A stretch of DNA of 64,000 nucleotides from Microbacterium sp. Marseille-Q6648 (GTDB lineage: Bacteria > Actinomycetota > Actinomycetes > Actinomycetales > Microbacteriaceae): NCBI RefSeq assembly GCF_943181415.1, contig NZ_CALPBZ010000001.1, forward strand, positions 62,001-126,000. The letters are read 5' to 3'. Position numbers and translations under genes: made by a program. Positions 18,660-26,915 of the stretch are shown here, piece after piece (positions within the stretch are counted from its first letter, which is position 1; each line of letters begins with the position of its first letter). A model generated the notes under the pieces. The model was not told the DNA's origin and did no database searches. It saw only the letters and a program-made list of their open reading frames with translations.

Positions 18660-19422
18660 CCCGCAGTCCCGTCCGTCCGACTCCGCGGGTGTGCCGTGGG
18701 AGGGACGGAGTTTCCAGAGCAATCCCCACGCCGCCGACGACGGCTCGGCTGACCCGGAGCTGCTGGCGGCGCTGACCTCGTTCCGCGAGGGGACCGGCGA
18801 CCAGGAGTCGGTCGTCGAGGCGTACCGCCGGGCACGCATGCTGATCCCTCTCGTGGCCGAACGCGGCGACGAGGGGACCGCGCCCGGCGGGCTGACGGTG
18901 GACAAGACGCAGGAGCTGTCGATCGTCACCGTCGCGTCTCCCGACGGTCGCCGCGTGCTGCCGGTGTTCACCTCGGTCGCGACGATGGGCGTGTGGGATC
19001 CGACCGCGCGGCCCATCCCCGCCGAAGGTGTGCGGACTGCCGCGGCGGCGATGCAGGACGACACCGATCTGATCGTCGTCGACCCGGGCAGCGACACCGA
19101 GTTCGTGCTGCGCCGACCGGCGGTCTGGGCGATCGCCCAGGGGCAGCGCTGGGAACCCAGCTTCACGTCTCCCGAGGTCTACGCCGGATTGCAGGAGAGC
19201 ATCGGGTCGGAGCTGGCGGTGCTCGACCTGGCGGTGCAGGCCGGCGACCCCGACGCGCGGCTGCGCGGGCCGGAGCTCATCGTGCGACTGGAGCTCGTCC
19301 ACGGCCTCGAGAAGGACGCGCTTGACGCCGTCCTCGCACGGCTGGCTCAGCGCTGGGCGGCCGATGACCGCATCGCGGTGCTCGTGGACTCGCTGACGGT
19401 GAAGCTGGTGCGCGGCCGCTGA
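18643..19422 (+). CDS. SseB-family protein of unknown function
   Basis: A 259-residue soluble protein with the SseB N-terminal fold (about residues 45-165: [60 protein letters not shown]). The C-terminal 90 residues are helical and acidic. SseB-fold proteins are widespread and functionally undefined in Actinobacteria. The ATG at 18643 lies inside the end of priA (17-base overlap in another frame), so it is coupled to the histidine operon. A histidine-related role is only guilt by association. Confidence 0.8.
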   Translation: MSPGTDPQSRPSDSAGVPWEGRSFQSNPHAADDGSADPELLAALTSFREGTGDQESVVEAYRRARMLIPLVAERGDEGTAPGGLTVDKTQELSIVTVASPDGRRVLPVFTSVATMGVWDPTARPIPAEGVRTAAAAMQDDTDLIVVDPGSDTEFVLRRPAVWAIAQGQRWEPSFTSPEVYAGLQESIGSELAVLDLAVQAGDPDARLRGPELIVRLELVHGLEKDALDAVLARLAQRWAADDRIAVLVDSLTVKLVRGR

Positions 19423-19453
19423 AGGGAGCGACGCCGGCCCGGGGTGGTCCGTC

Positions 19454-19873
19454 TCAGGTGACGGGGCCGGTCCACTTCTCGCCGGGACCCTTGCCGATCG
19501 GATCAGGGATCGTGGATGCCTCGCGGAAGGCCAGCTGGAGCGAGCGGAGTCCGTCGCGCAGTGAACGGGCATGCATGTCGCTGATCTCCGGGGCTCCGGC
19601 GGTGATGAGGCCCGCGAGGGCATTGATGAGCTTGCGCGCCTCATCGAGATCGAGCTGGTGAGCCGGGTCGTCGGCGAGACCGGTCTTCACCGCGGCGGCG
19701 CTCATCAGGTGGACGGCGGTGGTGGTGATGACCTCGACCGCCGGTACGTCGGCGATGTCGCGCGTGGCCGATGCGGCGGCGCGCTCCTGCTCCTCCCACC
19801 GGGCCTCGCGCGACGCATCGCGTGGGCCTTGCTCATCGTGCGAGGGGGTGCCGGCATCCCGAATCGTGTCCAC
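19454..19873 (-). CDS. DUF1844-family protein
   Basis: A 139-residue protein with an Asp/Glu/Arg-rich disordered start and a helical DUF1844 domain (residues 40-115; [39 protein letters not shown]). Function is unknown; DUF1844 genes commonly sit beside infC in Actinobacteria, as here. GTG start. Its -10 candidate TAGTCT (minus strand) is intertwined with the TAGACT box of infC, so the two divergent promoters overlap. Confidence 0.82.
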   Translation of the reverse strand: MDTIRDAGTPSHDEQGPRDASREARWEEQERAAASATRDIADVPAVEVITTTAVHLMSAAAVKTGLADDPAHQLDLDEARKLINALAGLITAGAPEISDMHARSLRDGLRSLQLAFREASTIPDPIGKGPGEKWTGPVT

Positions 19874-19887
19874 GTGCTGCTCTCTGC

Positions 19888-20122
19888 TAGACTATGGCGG
19901 GCTCCGAGGCCATGTGTCTCGGAATCGAAAGAGGATCACATCCCACCCGCGCTTGCCGCTCCAGGCTACCGGGTCACGCACTCCGCCCCGACCGCTTGCG
20001 GCCGGGGTCGACCAGGGTGCAGCCGGCGCTCGATCGCCGTGCGGGTGGAATGGACTCCTCTTCCACTCGCGATGCAAGCCCGTGTCGCGGTGGTCATCAC
20101 CCGCATGAAAGAGGAGTTCCGC
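19888..20122 (+). promoter_or_regulatory. infC promoter and autoregulatory-type leader
   Basis: TAGACT (19888-19893) should give a leader of about 220 bases. Hairpins seen: TCCGAG/CTCGGA near 19910-19930, a CCCCGACCGC/GCGGCCGGGG stem near 19987-20008, and GTGGAA (20045-20050)/TTCCAC (20061-20066). The loop of the last contains CTCCTC, and CTCCTCTT (20055-20062) is the exact complement of AAGAGGAG (20109-20116), the Shine-Dalgarno of infC. Two alternative folds, with the SD free or masked, are therefore possible. Regulation is inferred; the complementarity is exact. Confidence 0.7.
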
Positions 20123-20761
20123 ATCAGCGATCCCCGCACCAACGACCGCATCCGCGTCCCCGAGGTCCGCCTCGTCGGACCCGCGGGTGAGCAGGTCGGC
20201 GTCGTCCGCATCGAGGTGGCGCTGCGCCTGGCCCAGGAGGCCGACCTCGATCTCGTCGAGGTGGCCCCCAACTCGAAGCCCCCCGTGGTCAAGATCATGG
20301 ACTACGGGAAGTTCAAGTACGAGGCTGCGCAGAAGGCCAAGGAAGCGCGTCGCAATCAGGCGAACACGGTCCTCAAGGAGGTCCGGTTCCGACTGAAGAT
20401 CGAGGCGCACGACTACATCACCAAGCTCAAGCGCGCCGAGGGCTTCCTGCAGGCCGGCGACAAGGTCAAGGCGATGATCCTGTTCCGCGGTCGCGAGCAG
20501 TCGCGTCCCGAGCAGGGCGTGAGGCTGCTCCGCAAGTTCGCCGAGGATGTCGCTGAGTTCGGGACGGTGGAGTCGAACCCCACGATCGACGGCCGCAACA
20601 TGGTGATGGTGGTCGCCCCGCACAAGAACAAGTCCGAGGTGAAGACCGAGCAGAACGCTCAGCGCGCCGCGAACAAGGAAGCCGCGCGGTCCGCCCGCAG
20701 CGGCGCCGCGGACGCCGACGACGAGCCCCAAGCCACGTCCGAGCCGGCATCCGCCGAGTAG
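20123..20761 (+). CDS. infC: Translation initiation factor IF-3 with ATC start codon
   Basis: IF-3 binds 30S subunits and rejects non-canonical start codons. The domain begins [19 protein letters not shown], continues through the N-domain ([23 protein letters not shown]), the linker ([17 protein letters not shown]) and the C-domain ([22 protein letters not shown]), then an Ala/Glu tail; 212 residues. I place the start at ATC 20123, 6 bases after the SD AAAGAGGAG. The in-frame ATG at 20105 precedes that SD and would add MKEEFR, which is the SD itself translated. Rare AUU/AUC/AUA starts are a known autoregulatory device of infC. Confidence 0.9.
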   Translation: MSDPRTNDRIRVPEVRLVGPAGEQVGVVRIEVALRLAQEADLDLVEVAPNSKPPVVKIMDYGKFKYEAAQKAKEARRNQANTVLKEVRFRLKIEAHDYITKLKRAEGFLQAGDKVKAMILFRGREQSRPEQGVRLLRKFAEDVAEFGTVESNPTIDGRNMVMVVAPHKNKSEVKTEQNAQRAANKEAARSARSGAADADDEPQATSEPASAE

Positions 20762-20772
20762 GACCCACGAAC

Positions 20773-20810
20773 TCCCGCACCGCGGGACACCGACTCCCGC
20801 CTGGGCGGGA
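20773..20810 (+). promoter_or_regulatory. Tandem hairpins between infC and rpmI
   Basis: TCCCGC/GCGGGA (20773-20787) and TCCCGCC/GGCGGGA (20795-20810) are two similar hairpins whose arms can also pair with each other. They lie just before the rpmI SD (GAAGGAAG). A ribosomal-protein L20 binding site or RNA processing point is possible; neither is proven. Confidence 0.5.
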
Positions 20811-20831
20811 AGTGAAACGAAGGAAGAAGAG

Positions 20832-21026
20832 ATGCCGAAGCAGAAGACCCACTCGGGCGCCAAGAAGCGCTTCAAGGTCACCGGAAGCGGCAAGCTGATG
20901 AAGCAGCAGGCCAACATGCGGCACAACCTCGAGGGCAAGTCGAGCCGTCGTACGCGTCGCCTCAACCAGGAGCAGGTCCTGGCCCCCGGTGACGCGAAGG
21001 TCGCCAAGAAGCTCCTCGGCCTCTGA
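20832..21026 (+). CDS. rpmI: 50S ribosomal protein L35
   Basis: A 64-residue, very basic protein with the L35 signature [22 protein letters not shown] and a C-terminal [31 protein letters not shown]. Second gene of infC-rpmI-rplT. Confidence 0.98.
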   Translation: MPKQKTHSGAKKRFKVTGSGKLMKQQANMRHNLEGKSSRRTRRLNQEQVLAPGDAKVAKKLLGL

Positions 21027-21055
21027 GCGCCGACGCACGATAGGAAACAGAAGAA

Positions 21056-21439
21056 ATGGCTAGAGTCAAGCGGGCTGTCAACGCCCACAAGAAGCGTCGC
21101 GTCATCCTCGAGCGCGCCTCCGGTTACCGGGGTCAGCGTTCGCGCCTGTACCGCAAGGCGAAGGAGCAGGTCACCCACTCGCTCGTCTACGCGTACCGCG
21201 ACCGTCGCAAGCGCAAGGGCGACTTCCGTCGTCTGTGGATCCAGCGCATCAACGCCGCGAGCCGTCAGAACGGCCTCACCTACAACCGCTTCATCCAGGG
21301 CCTGGGTCTCGCGGGTGTGCAGGTGGACCGTCGCATGCTGGCCGAGCTCGCCGTGAACGAGCCGGCCACGTTCGCGTCGCTGGTCGCCACCGCGAAGAAC
21401 GCGCTGCCCGAGAACGTCAACGCTCCCAAGAGCGCCTGA
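21056..21439 (+). CDS. rplT: 50S ribosomal protein L20
   Basis: The 127-residue protein has the family start [30 protein letters not shown] and [22 protein letters not shown]20 initiates 50S assembly and in many bacteria represses its own operon by binding the leader mRNA. SD AGGAAAC. It is followed by a strong terminator. Confidence 0.98.
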   Translation: MARVKRAVNAHKKRRVILERASGYRGQRSRLYRKAKEQVTHSLVYAYRDRRKRKGDFRRLWIQRINAASRQNGLTYNRFIQGLGLAGVQVDRRMLAELAVNEPATFASLVATAKNALPENVNAPKSA

Positions 21440-21454
21440 CCCGCAGTTCTCCTC

Positions 21455-21490
21455 ACCGAAGGCGTCCTCCATACGGAGGGCGCCTTCGGT
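21455..21490 (+). terminator. Strong stem-loop terminator after rplT
   Basis: ACCGAAGGCG (21455-21464) pairs with CGCCTTCGGT (21481-21490) and CCTCC (21466-21470) with GGAGG (21475-21479), loop ATAC, 15 pairs in all. There is no T run, as is usual for high-GC Actinobacteria. It ends 6 bases before the -10 box of the next gene. Confidence 0.85.
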
Positions 21491-21495
21491 GTCTC

Positions 21496-21501
21496 TAGAC
21501 T
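21496..21501 (+). promoter_or_regulatory. -10 element of the TrmH-family gene
   Basis: TAGACT with exactly 6 bases to the GTG at 21508; predicts a leaderless mRNA. Confidence 0.6.
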
Positions 21502-21507
21502 GGTCGC

Positions 21508-22311
21508 GTGCTCGAGAACCCCCGGTCCCCGCGCGTGCGCGCCGTCGCGAAGCTGACCAAGCGGGCGGCCAGGCAGGAGACGGGGCTGTTCCTCCTCGAA
21601 GGCCCCCAATCCGCGCGCGAGGCCCTCGCGTATCGCCCCGACACCCTGGTCGAGCTGTATGCGACCCCGACCGCACTCGAGAAGCACCCCGACGTGCGCG
21701 CGGGTGCGGACGAGGCCGGCATCGAGATCGTGTTCGCCTCCGAGGCCGTCATCGACGCGATGGCCGACACCGTGACCCCGCAGGGGATCGTCGCTGTCGC
21801 CCGCCAGTCACCGACGTCCGTCCGCGACGTGTTCGCCGCCTCACCCCGGCTCGTGGCGATCTGCGAGGAGGTTCGCGACCCCGGCAATCTCGGCACCATC
21901 ATCCGCGCGGCCGATGCGGCCGGCGCCGACGCGGTCGTGCTGACCGGCCGCACCGTCGACCCCTACAATCCGAAGGTCGTGCGCGCGACCACCGGTTCGC
22001 TCTTCCACGTTCCCGTCGCGGTCGGGGTGGAACTCTCCACCGCCATCGAGCGCGCCCACGGGGCGGGTATGCGCGTGGTCGCCGCCGACGTCGGCGGCGG
22101 CGACTTCCTCGCCGCCCGCGACCGCCTGGCGGAGCCGACCGCGTGGCTGTTCGGCAACGAGGCGCGAGGCCTCGACGACGACGCGCTCGCGCTCGCCGAC
22201 GATGCGCTGCGCCTGCCGATCTTCGGCAAGGCGGAGTCGCTGAACCTCGCGACCGCGGCCAGTGTGTGCCTGTACGAGACCGCGTTCGCCCAGCGCGCTG
22301 CCGGGATCTGA
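21508..22311 (+). CDS. TrmH/SpoU-family RNA 2'-O-methyltransferase
   Basis: A 267-residue SPOUT methyltransferase. The N-terminal substrate-binding domain (residues 1-105: [26 protein letters not shown]) is followed by the knotted catalytic domain with motif 1 [22 protein letters not shown], motif 2 LFGNEARGL and motif 3 [22 protein letters not shown]. It modifies ribose 2'-O in rRNA (RlmB/TsnR-like) or tRNA; which RNA cannot be told. Its place after rplT is common in Actinobacteria. GTG start by the leaderless pattern. Confidence 0.9.
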   Translation: MLENPRSPRVRAVAKLTKRAARQETGLFLLEGPQSAREALAYRPDTLVELYATPTALEKHPDVRAGADEAGIEIVFASEAVIDAMADTVTPQGIVAVARQSPTSVRDVFAASPRLVAICEEVRDPGNLGTIIRAADAAGADAVVLTGRTVDPYNPKVVRATTGSLFHVPVAVGVELSTAIERAHGAGMRVVAADVGGGDFLAARDRLAEPTAWLFGNEARGLDDDALALADDALRLPIFGKAESLNLATAASVCLYETAFAQRAAGI

Positions 22312-22379
22312 CCCGCCCCCGTTTGTTTCAGATCGGTAAAGGGTTGCGTGGGCTCCTGCGGCGGCATGCCTCGCGGTCC

Positions 22380-22385
22380 TAGGGT
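22380..22385 (+). promoter_or_regulatory. -10 element of the gluABCD operon
   Basis: TAGGGT, 7 bases before ATG 22393. This supports that ATG over the in-frame ATG at 22348 and predicts a leaderless first gene. Confidence 0.55.
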
Positions 22386-22392
22386 GAACCCC

Positions 22393-23190
22393 ATGGCGAC
22401 TCCTGATGCCCCGGCGGCTTCGCCGCGCACCTCGAACATCAACGTCCGCCGCGGCGAGCCCCTCGTCGTCGTGGAGAACGTCGACAAGCACTTCGGCCAG
22501 CTGCACGTGCTGCGCGACATCAACACCGTGGTCAACCGCGGTGAGGTCGTCGTGGTCATCGGTCCCTCGGGATCCGGGAAGTCCACCCTCTGCCGTGCGA
22601 TCAACCGGCTCGAGACGATCGACTCCGGCGTCATCACCATCGACGGGCAGCCCCTCCCCGCCGAGGGGAAGGACCTGGCACGGCTGCGCGCGGACGTCGG
22701 GATGGTGTTCCAGTCCTTCAACCTGTTCGCCCACAAGTCCGTCCTCGAGAACGTCACCCTCGGGCCGATGCGCGTGCGGGGGATGAAGAAGAAGGATGCC
22801 GATCAGAAGGCCATGCAGCTTCTGGACCGCGTGGGAGTGGCCAATCAGGCGTCCAAGATGCCCGCTCAGCTCTCGGGCGGACAGCAGCAGCGAGTGGCGA
22901 TCGCCCGCTCGCTCGCGATGAACCCGAAGCTGATCCTGATGGACGAGCCCACCAGCGCACTCGACCCGGAGATGATCAACGAGGTCCTGGACGTCATGGT
23001 GGGCCTCGCGTCGGAGGGTATGACGATGATCGTCGTCACCCACGAGATGGGCTTCGCCCGCAAGGCCGCCGACCGCGTGCTCTTCATGGCCGACGGCGCC
23101 ATCGTCGAGGAGGCCACCCCCGAGAAGTTCTTCACCGACCCGCAGAGCGACCGGGCCAAGGACTTCCTCTCGAAGATCCTCGAGCACTGA
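22393..23190 (+). CDS. gluA: Glutamate/glutamine ABC importer, ATP-binding subunit
   Basis: Cytoplasmic ATPase of a polar amino-acid importer, 265 residues. Walker [11 protein letters not shown]-loop MVFQSFNLF, signature [16 protein letters not shown], Walker [14 protein letters not shown] and the switch His in VVTHEMGF are intact. The first 20 residues are a short disordered extension. Gene order A-B-C-D matches the gluABCD system of Corynebacterium glutamicum. Substrate specificity (Glu, Gln or Asp) rests on that similarity. Confidence 0.9.
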   Translation: MATPDAPAASPRTSNINVRRGEPLVVVENVDKHFGQLHVLRDINTVVNRGEVVVVIGPSGSGKSTLCRAINRLETIDSGVITIDGQPLPAEGKDLARLRADVGMVFQSFNLFAHKSVLENVTLGPMRVRGMKKKDADQKAMQLLDRVGVANQASKMPAQLSGGQQQRVAIARSLAMNPKLILMDEPTSALDPEMINEVLDVMVGLASEGMTMIVVTHEMGFARKAADRVLFMADGAIVEEATPEKFFTDPQSDRAKDFLSKILEH

Positions 23191-23271
23191 CCCAGACCCC
23201 CGCCGCCATCAGCGACGGGAAACCGGAGGTGGCCGCCACGCGCGGCCCGCACCACAGCAAAGGACGAGAAC

Positions 23272-24141
23272 ATGAAGCGATCCAGACTTCCCCTCATCGC
23301 GCTGGCCGCGGCCGGCGCGCTCGCACTGTCGGCATGTGCCGGCGGCACGACCACGCCGGGCGACGACGCCGCTCCCGAACCCGAAGACGTCAGCTTCGAA
23401 GAGGGCACCACGATGGCGGAGCTCAATGAGGCGGGCACCATCACCATCGGCACGAAGTTCGACCAGCCGCTGTTCGGCCTGATGGGCCCCTCGGGCGTCC
23501 CGGAGGGCTTCGACGTCGAGATCGGCAAGATCATCGCCTCCGAGCTCGGCATCTCCGAGGACAACATCGAGTGGGTCGAGACGGTCTCGGCCAACCGTGA
23601 GCCCTTCATCGAGAACGGCCAGGTCGACATCGTCATCGCGACCTACACGATCAACGACGAGCGCAAGGAGGTCGTGTCGTTCGCGGGGCCGTACTACATG
23701 GCCGGTCAGTCGATCCTCGTCCTGGCGGACAACGACGACATCACCACCGAGGACGACCTCGTCGGACAGCCGGTGTGTTCGGTGACCGGCTCGACGCCCG
23801 CCGCCATGCTCGAGGAGATCGGCGCCGAGCCGGTCCTCACCGACACGTACTCGAACTGCCTCGAGCCGCTGCGCAACGGGACCGTCGTGGCCGTCTCGAC
23901 CGACAACGTCATCCTGGCCGGCCTCGCCGCGCAGAACGAGGGCGAGTTCAAGGTCGCCGGTGAGCCGTTCACCGAGGAGCCCTACGGCATCGGCCTCGCG
24001 CTGGACGACACCGACTTCCGCATGTGGATCAACGACGTGCTCGAGGAGTCGTACGAGGACGGCCGGTACGAAGAGGCGTGGAACAGCACCGCGGGAACGG
24101 TCCTGCCGTTCGTCGACCCGCCGGCGCCCGACCGCTACTGA
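23272..24141 (+). CDS. gluB: Glutamate-type ABC importer, substrate-binding lipoprotein
   Basis: A 289-residue lipoprotein: signal peptide with lipobox LSAC (Cys about residue 22), an acidic linker, then a type-II periplasmic-binding fold (GTITIGTKFDQPLFGL, GFDVEIGKIIASELG, ANREPFIENGQVDIVIATYTINDERK, SFAGPYYMAGQSI). The last motif group is typical of amino-acid-binding proteins. An 81-base gap separates it from gluA and a large hairpin follows it, both consistent with more binding protein than ATPase being made. Confidence 0.92.
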   Translation: MKRSRLPLIALAAAGALALSACAGGTTTPGDDAAPEPEDVSFEEGTTMAELNEAGTITIGTKFDQPLFGLMGPSGVPEGFDVEIGKIIASELGISEDNIEWVETVSANREPFIENGQVDIVIATYTINDERKEVVSFAGPYYMAGQSILVLADNDDITTEDDLVGQPVCSVTGSTPAAMLEEIGAEPVLTDTYSNCLEPLRNGTVVAVSTDNVILAGLAAQNEGEFKVAGEPFTEEPYGIGLALDDTDFRMWINDVLEESYEDGRYEEAWNSTAGTVLPFVDPPAPDRY

Positions 24142-24148
24142 TCGACCC

Positions 24149-24185
24149 GATCGCCTCCCGCCGCCACTGACGGCGGGAGGCGATC
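24149..24185 (+). other. 15-bp intercistronic stem-loop after gluB
   Basis: GATCGCCTCCCGCCG (24149-24163), loop CCACTGA, then the exact complement (24171-24185). It lies between the binding-protein gene and the permease genes. Such stems typically protect the upstream message or partly terminate transcription, raising the yield of binding protein. Confidence 0.85.
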
Positions 24186-24207
24186 CCCGCACGCGAAAGG
24201 AGACCGC

Positions 24208-24855
24208 ATGGACCAGTTGTGGTCGCTCATGCCCGAGTTCTGGGAGGGGTTCCGCGTCACCCTGCTGCTGCTCGCCGTCTCAGGCATCCTGGCCCTCGTC
24301 CTCGGAACGGTCATCGCCGCGATGCGGATATCGCCGGTTCCCGTCCTGCGCGGTTTCGCGGCGTTCTGGACCGAGATCGCGCGCAACACCCCGCTCACGC
24401 TGGTCTTCTTCTTCACCGCGTTCGTGATGCCGATGCTGGGCGTGCGGGCCCCGTATCTGCTGCTGGCTTTCATCGCGCTCACGTATTACACCTCGCCCTT
24501 CGTCGCGGAGGCGCTGCGGTCCGGCATCAACGGCGTACCGGTCGGTCAGGCCGAGGCCGCTCGAAGCATCGGACTCGGCTTCGGCCAGACCGTATCGCTC
24601 GTGGTCCTGCCGCAGGCGTTCCGCATGACGGTCCCGCCGCTCATCAACGTCTTCATCGCCCTCACGAAGAACACATCGGTGGCGGGCGGGTTCTTCGTCG
24701 TGGAGCTCTTCGCCTCCACGCGCCAGCTGGCCAACGACAACGGGAACATCGTGATCCCGCTCCTTCTCGTGGCGGCAGCGCTCTACCTGGTCATCACGGT
24801 GCCGCTCGGCCTGGCCGCCGGGCAACTCGAGAAGCGATGGGTGGTCAGCCGATGA
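24208..24855 (+). CDS. gluC: Glutamate-type ABC importer, permease subunit 1
   Basis: A 215-residue membrane protein with about five membrane segments (VTLLLLAVSGILALVLGTVIAAM, APYLLLAFIALTYYTSPFVAE and others). The permease-ATPase coupling loop is EAARSIGLGFGQTVSLVVLPQA, and the HisM/Q-type RNTPLTLVFF motif is present. SD AAAGGAG. Its stop overlaps the gluD start (ATGA), so the two permeases are made in equal amounts. Confidence 0.92.
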   Translation: MDQLWSLMPEFWEGFRVTLLLLAVSGILALVLGTVIAAMRISPVPVLRGFAAFWTEIARNTPLTLVFFFTAFVMPMLGVRAPYLLLAFIALTYYTSPFVAEALRSGINGVPVGQAEAARSIGLGFGQTVSLVVLPQAFRMTVPPLINVFIALTKNTSVAGGFFVVELFASTRQLANDNGNIVIPLLLVAAALYLVITVPLGLAAGQLEKRWVVSR

Positions 24856-25787
24856 GCGGCAACAGCGTCCTGTTCGACGTCCCCGGCCCCCGGGCCAAGC
24901 GGGTGTCGCTGATCGCCTCGATCCTCTCTCTCGCGGCGATCGCGGGACTGGCGGTGTGGGTGTACTTCCTGCTCGCCGCGCCCCGGCAGTCGGGCGGAGT
25001 CACCCTGCCCGGGATGTTCGATGGAAGCCGTTGGGACATCTTCGCCGACCCGCAGGTGTGGACCTTCATCGGCAGCGGCGTCCTCGGAACCCTGCAGGCG
25101 GCCGCTGTCGCCGCGGTGGGTGCGATCGTCCTCGGTGTCGTGCTCTCGCTGCTGCGTAGCTCGCAGATCGCGTGGGTGCGGATCCCGACGGCGTGGTTCA
25201 TCGAGTTCTTCCGCGGCATGCCCGTGCTGCTGATGATGCTCTTCATCCTTCTCGTCGCCTCCACGCAGGCTTTCTGGGCGGTCGTCATCGCCCTCATCGT
25301 GTACAACGGCACGCTCATCGGAGAGGCGCTCCGCGCGGGACTCGCGGCGCTGCCGCGCGGGCAGCGCGAAGCAGCCCTGAGCGTCGGCATGCGGGACTTC
25401 CAGTCGAAGATGCTGGTGGAGTTCCCGCAGGCGTTCCGGCAGATGCTGCCGATCATCGTCGCCCAGCTCGTGGTGCTGCTGAAGGACACCTCGCTCGGCT
25501 ACATCGTGGGTTACAACGAGATCATCCGCACCACGATGAACAACCTGGGCAGCTTCTACGGCAACCGGTACCTGTTCTCGCTGTTCGCCGTGACCCTCGC
25601 CATCTACCTCGCGATCAACCTGTCGCTGTCGTGGTTCGCCCGCTGGCTGTCGCGTCGCACCGCGAGCGGAGGAACGCGCGTCAAGGGCGGCAAGGGCCCG
25701 GTGGATGACCCCGCCAATCCCGCGGCGCTGCTGAAGGTGGAGGCCACCGCCGACGCCCGCGCGTCCGAATACCGCGGCGGGATCTAG
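24852..25787 (+). CDS. gluD: Glutamate-type ABC importer, permease subunit 2
   Basis: A 311-residue permease of the HisM/Q family: an N-terminal membrane segment, a 35-residue external loop (PRQSGGVTLPGMFDG), then the conserved core with FFRGMPVLLMMLFILL, the coupling loop EAALSVGMRDFQSKMLVEFPQA, and PIIVAQLVVLLKDTSLGYIVG. A 50-residue charged cytoplasmic tail closes the protein. It converges on the iron-transporter operon with 17 bases between stops and no evident terminator. Confidence 0.92.
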   Translation: MSGNSVLFDVPGPRAKRVSLIASILSLAAIAGLAVWVYFLLAAPRQSGGVTLPGMFDGSRWDIFADPQVWTFIGSGVLGTLQAAAVAAVGAIVLGVVLSLLRSSQIAWVRIPTAWFIEFFRGMPVLLMMLFILLVASTQAFWAVVIALIVYNGTLIGEALRAGLAALPRGQREAALSVGMRDFQSKMLVEFPQAFRQMLPIIVAQLVVLLKDTSLGYIVGYNEIIRTTMNNLGSFYGNRYLFSLFAVTLAIYLAINLSLSWFARWLSRRTASGGTRVKGGKGPVDDPANPAALLKVEATADARASEYRGGI

Positions 25788-25804
25788 GTCTCCCCAGACG
25801 GCTC

Positions 25805-26914
25805 TCAGCCCGTGGCCCTGACCCCTTCGTCGTCGGCGGGGCGGTAGGCGAGCGCGCTCCCGCCGACGTCCACGCGCACCCGTGTGCCGGGCGGGGTGGC
25901 GGCGGGCGAGGCCACACGTGCGTGCAGGATCGCGCCCCCCGCGAGCCCGATCTCGAGCAGCGCGCTGTGGCCGGTGAACCGCGCACGACGCACGACGCCG
26001 ACGCCTTCCGCGTCGGAGGTCACGCCGAGCTGCTCGGGTCGCAGCATCACCGTCACCGCGGTGCCGGCCGCCGGTGCCGCGACGTCGCCGGCGACGTGGT
26101 GCTCCGCCCACTGGGCGGGCAGGCGCCCGAGCACCGTGTCGACCACGTCCTCATGCCACTGGCCGTCGAGGAACACCGCGTCGCCGACGAAGCCCGCGAC
26201 CCACGCGGTCGCCGGCAGGCCGAACACGATCGCCGGCGCGTCCTCCTGCAGCACTCGGCCGTCCCGCATCACGGCGACCCGGTCCGCCAGCGACAGAGCC
26301 TCCTCCTGGTCGTGCGTGACGAGGACCGCGGTGACGCCTTCCTCCCGCAGCCACGCCGGCACCGACTCCCGCAGCTCGTGTCGCAGCAGCGGGTCGAGCG
26401 CGGCGAAGGGCTCGTCCAGCAGCACGAGAGCGGGACGCGAGGCCAGAGCGCGCGCCAGCGACACGCGCTGCGCCTGGCCCCCGGACAGCTGCGACGGCAT
26501 CCGCTCGGCGAAGCCGTCCAGGCCCACCAGGGCCAGCACCCGCCCGACCTCGGGGTCGAGGGCGCGGCGACGCCGCGGCGACCGTCGGCCGGACGACCCC
26601 GGCATTCCGAAGGCGACGTTCTGGGCGACGGTGAGATGCGGGAAGAGCGTCGCGTCCTGCGGCACCCACCCGATGCCGCGTCGCTCGGGGCGCAGGTGGA
26701 TTCCGTGGGTGGCGACCAGCCGCGTGCCGAGCCGGATGTCGCCGGATGCTGCGCGCACGAGTCCGGCGATCGTGCGCAGCAGCGTGGTCTTGCCGCATCC
26801 GCTCGGACCGACGACGGCGAGCAGTTCGCCGTCGGAGGCACTGATGTCGACGCCCCGAAGGATGTCGGCATCGCCGAGACGGACGGTCAGGGCATCGACG
26901 CGCAGCGAGGTCAT
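25805..26914 (-). CDS. Iron(III) ABC importer, ATP-binding subunit (FbpC-like)
   Basis: A 369-residue ATPase: Walker A GPSGCGKTT, Q-loop WVPQDATLF, signature LSGGQAQRVSLARALA, Walker B LVLLDEPFAALDP, switch His LVTHDQEE. A C-terminal regulatory domain (residues 240-369) includes a TOBE-like part (VMLRPEQLG). The ATG at 26914 is chosen over one 9 bases upstream because SD GGAGG is then 9 bases away. It is translated right after the permease stop. Ferric substrate is inferred from the binding protein and DtxR-type box upstream. Confidence 0.88.
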   Translation of the reverse strand: MTSLRVDALTVRLGDADILRGVDISASDGELLAVVGPSGCGKTTLLRTIAGLVRAASGDIRLGTRLVATHGIHLRPERRGIGWVPQDATLFPHLTVAQNVAFGMPGSSGRRSPRRRRALDPEVGRVLALVGLDGFAERMPSQLSGGQAQRVSLARALASRPALVLLDEPFAALDPLLRHELRESVPAWLREEGVTAVLVTHDQEEALSLADRVAVMRDGRVLQEDAPAIVFGLPATAWVAGFVGDAVFLDGQWHEDVVDTVLGRLPAQWAEHHVAGDVAAPAAGTAVTVMLRPEQLGVTSDAEGVGVVRRARFTGHSALLEIGLAGGAILHARVASPAATPPGTRVRVDVGGSALAYRPADDEGVRATG

Positions 26915-26915
26915 G

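Noticed and set aside
20105-20122. ATG 20105 as infC start
   Set aside because: It lies before the only good SD and would translate the SD itself; ATC 20123 has correct spacing and matches the conserved protein start. It remains a formal alternative.
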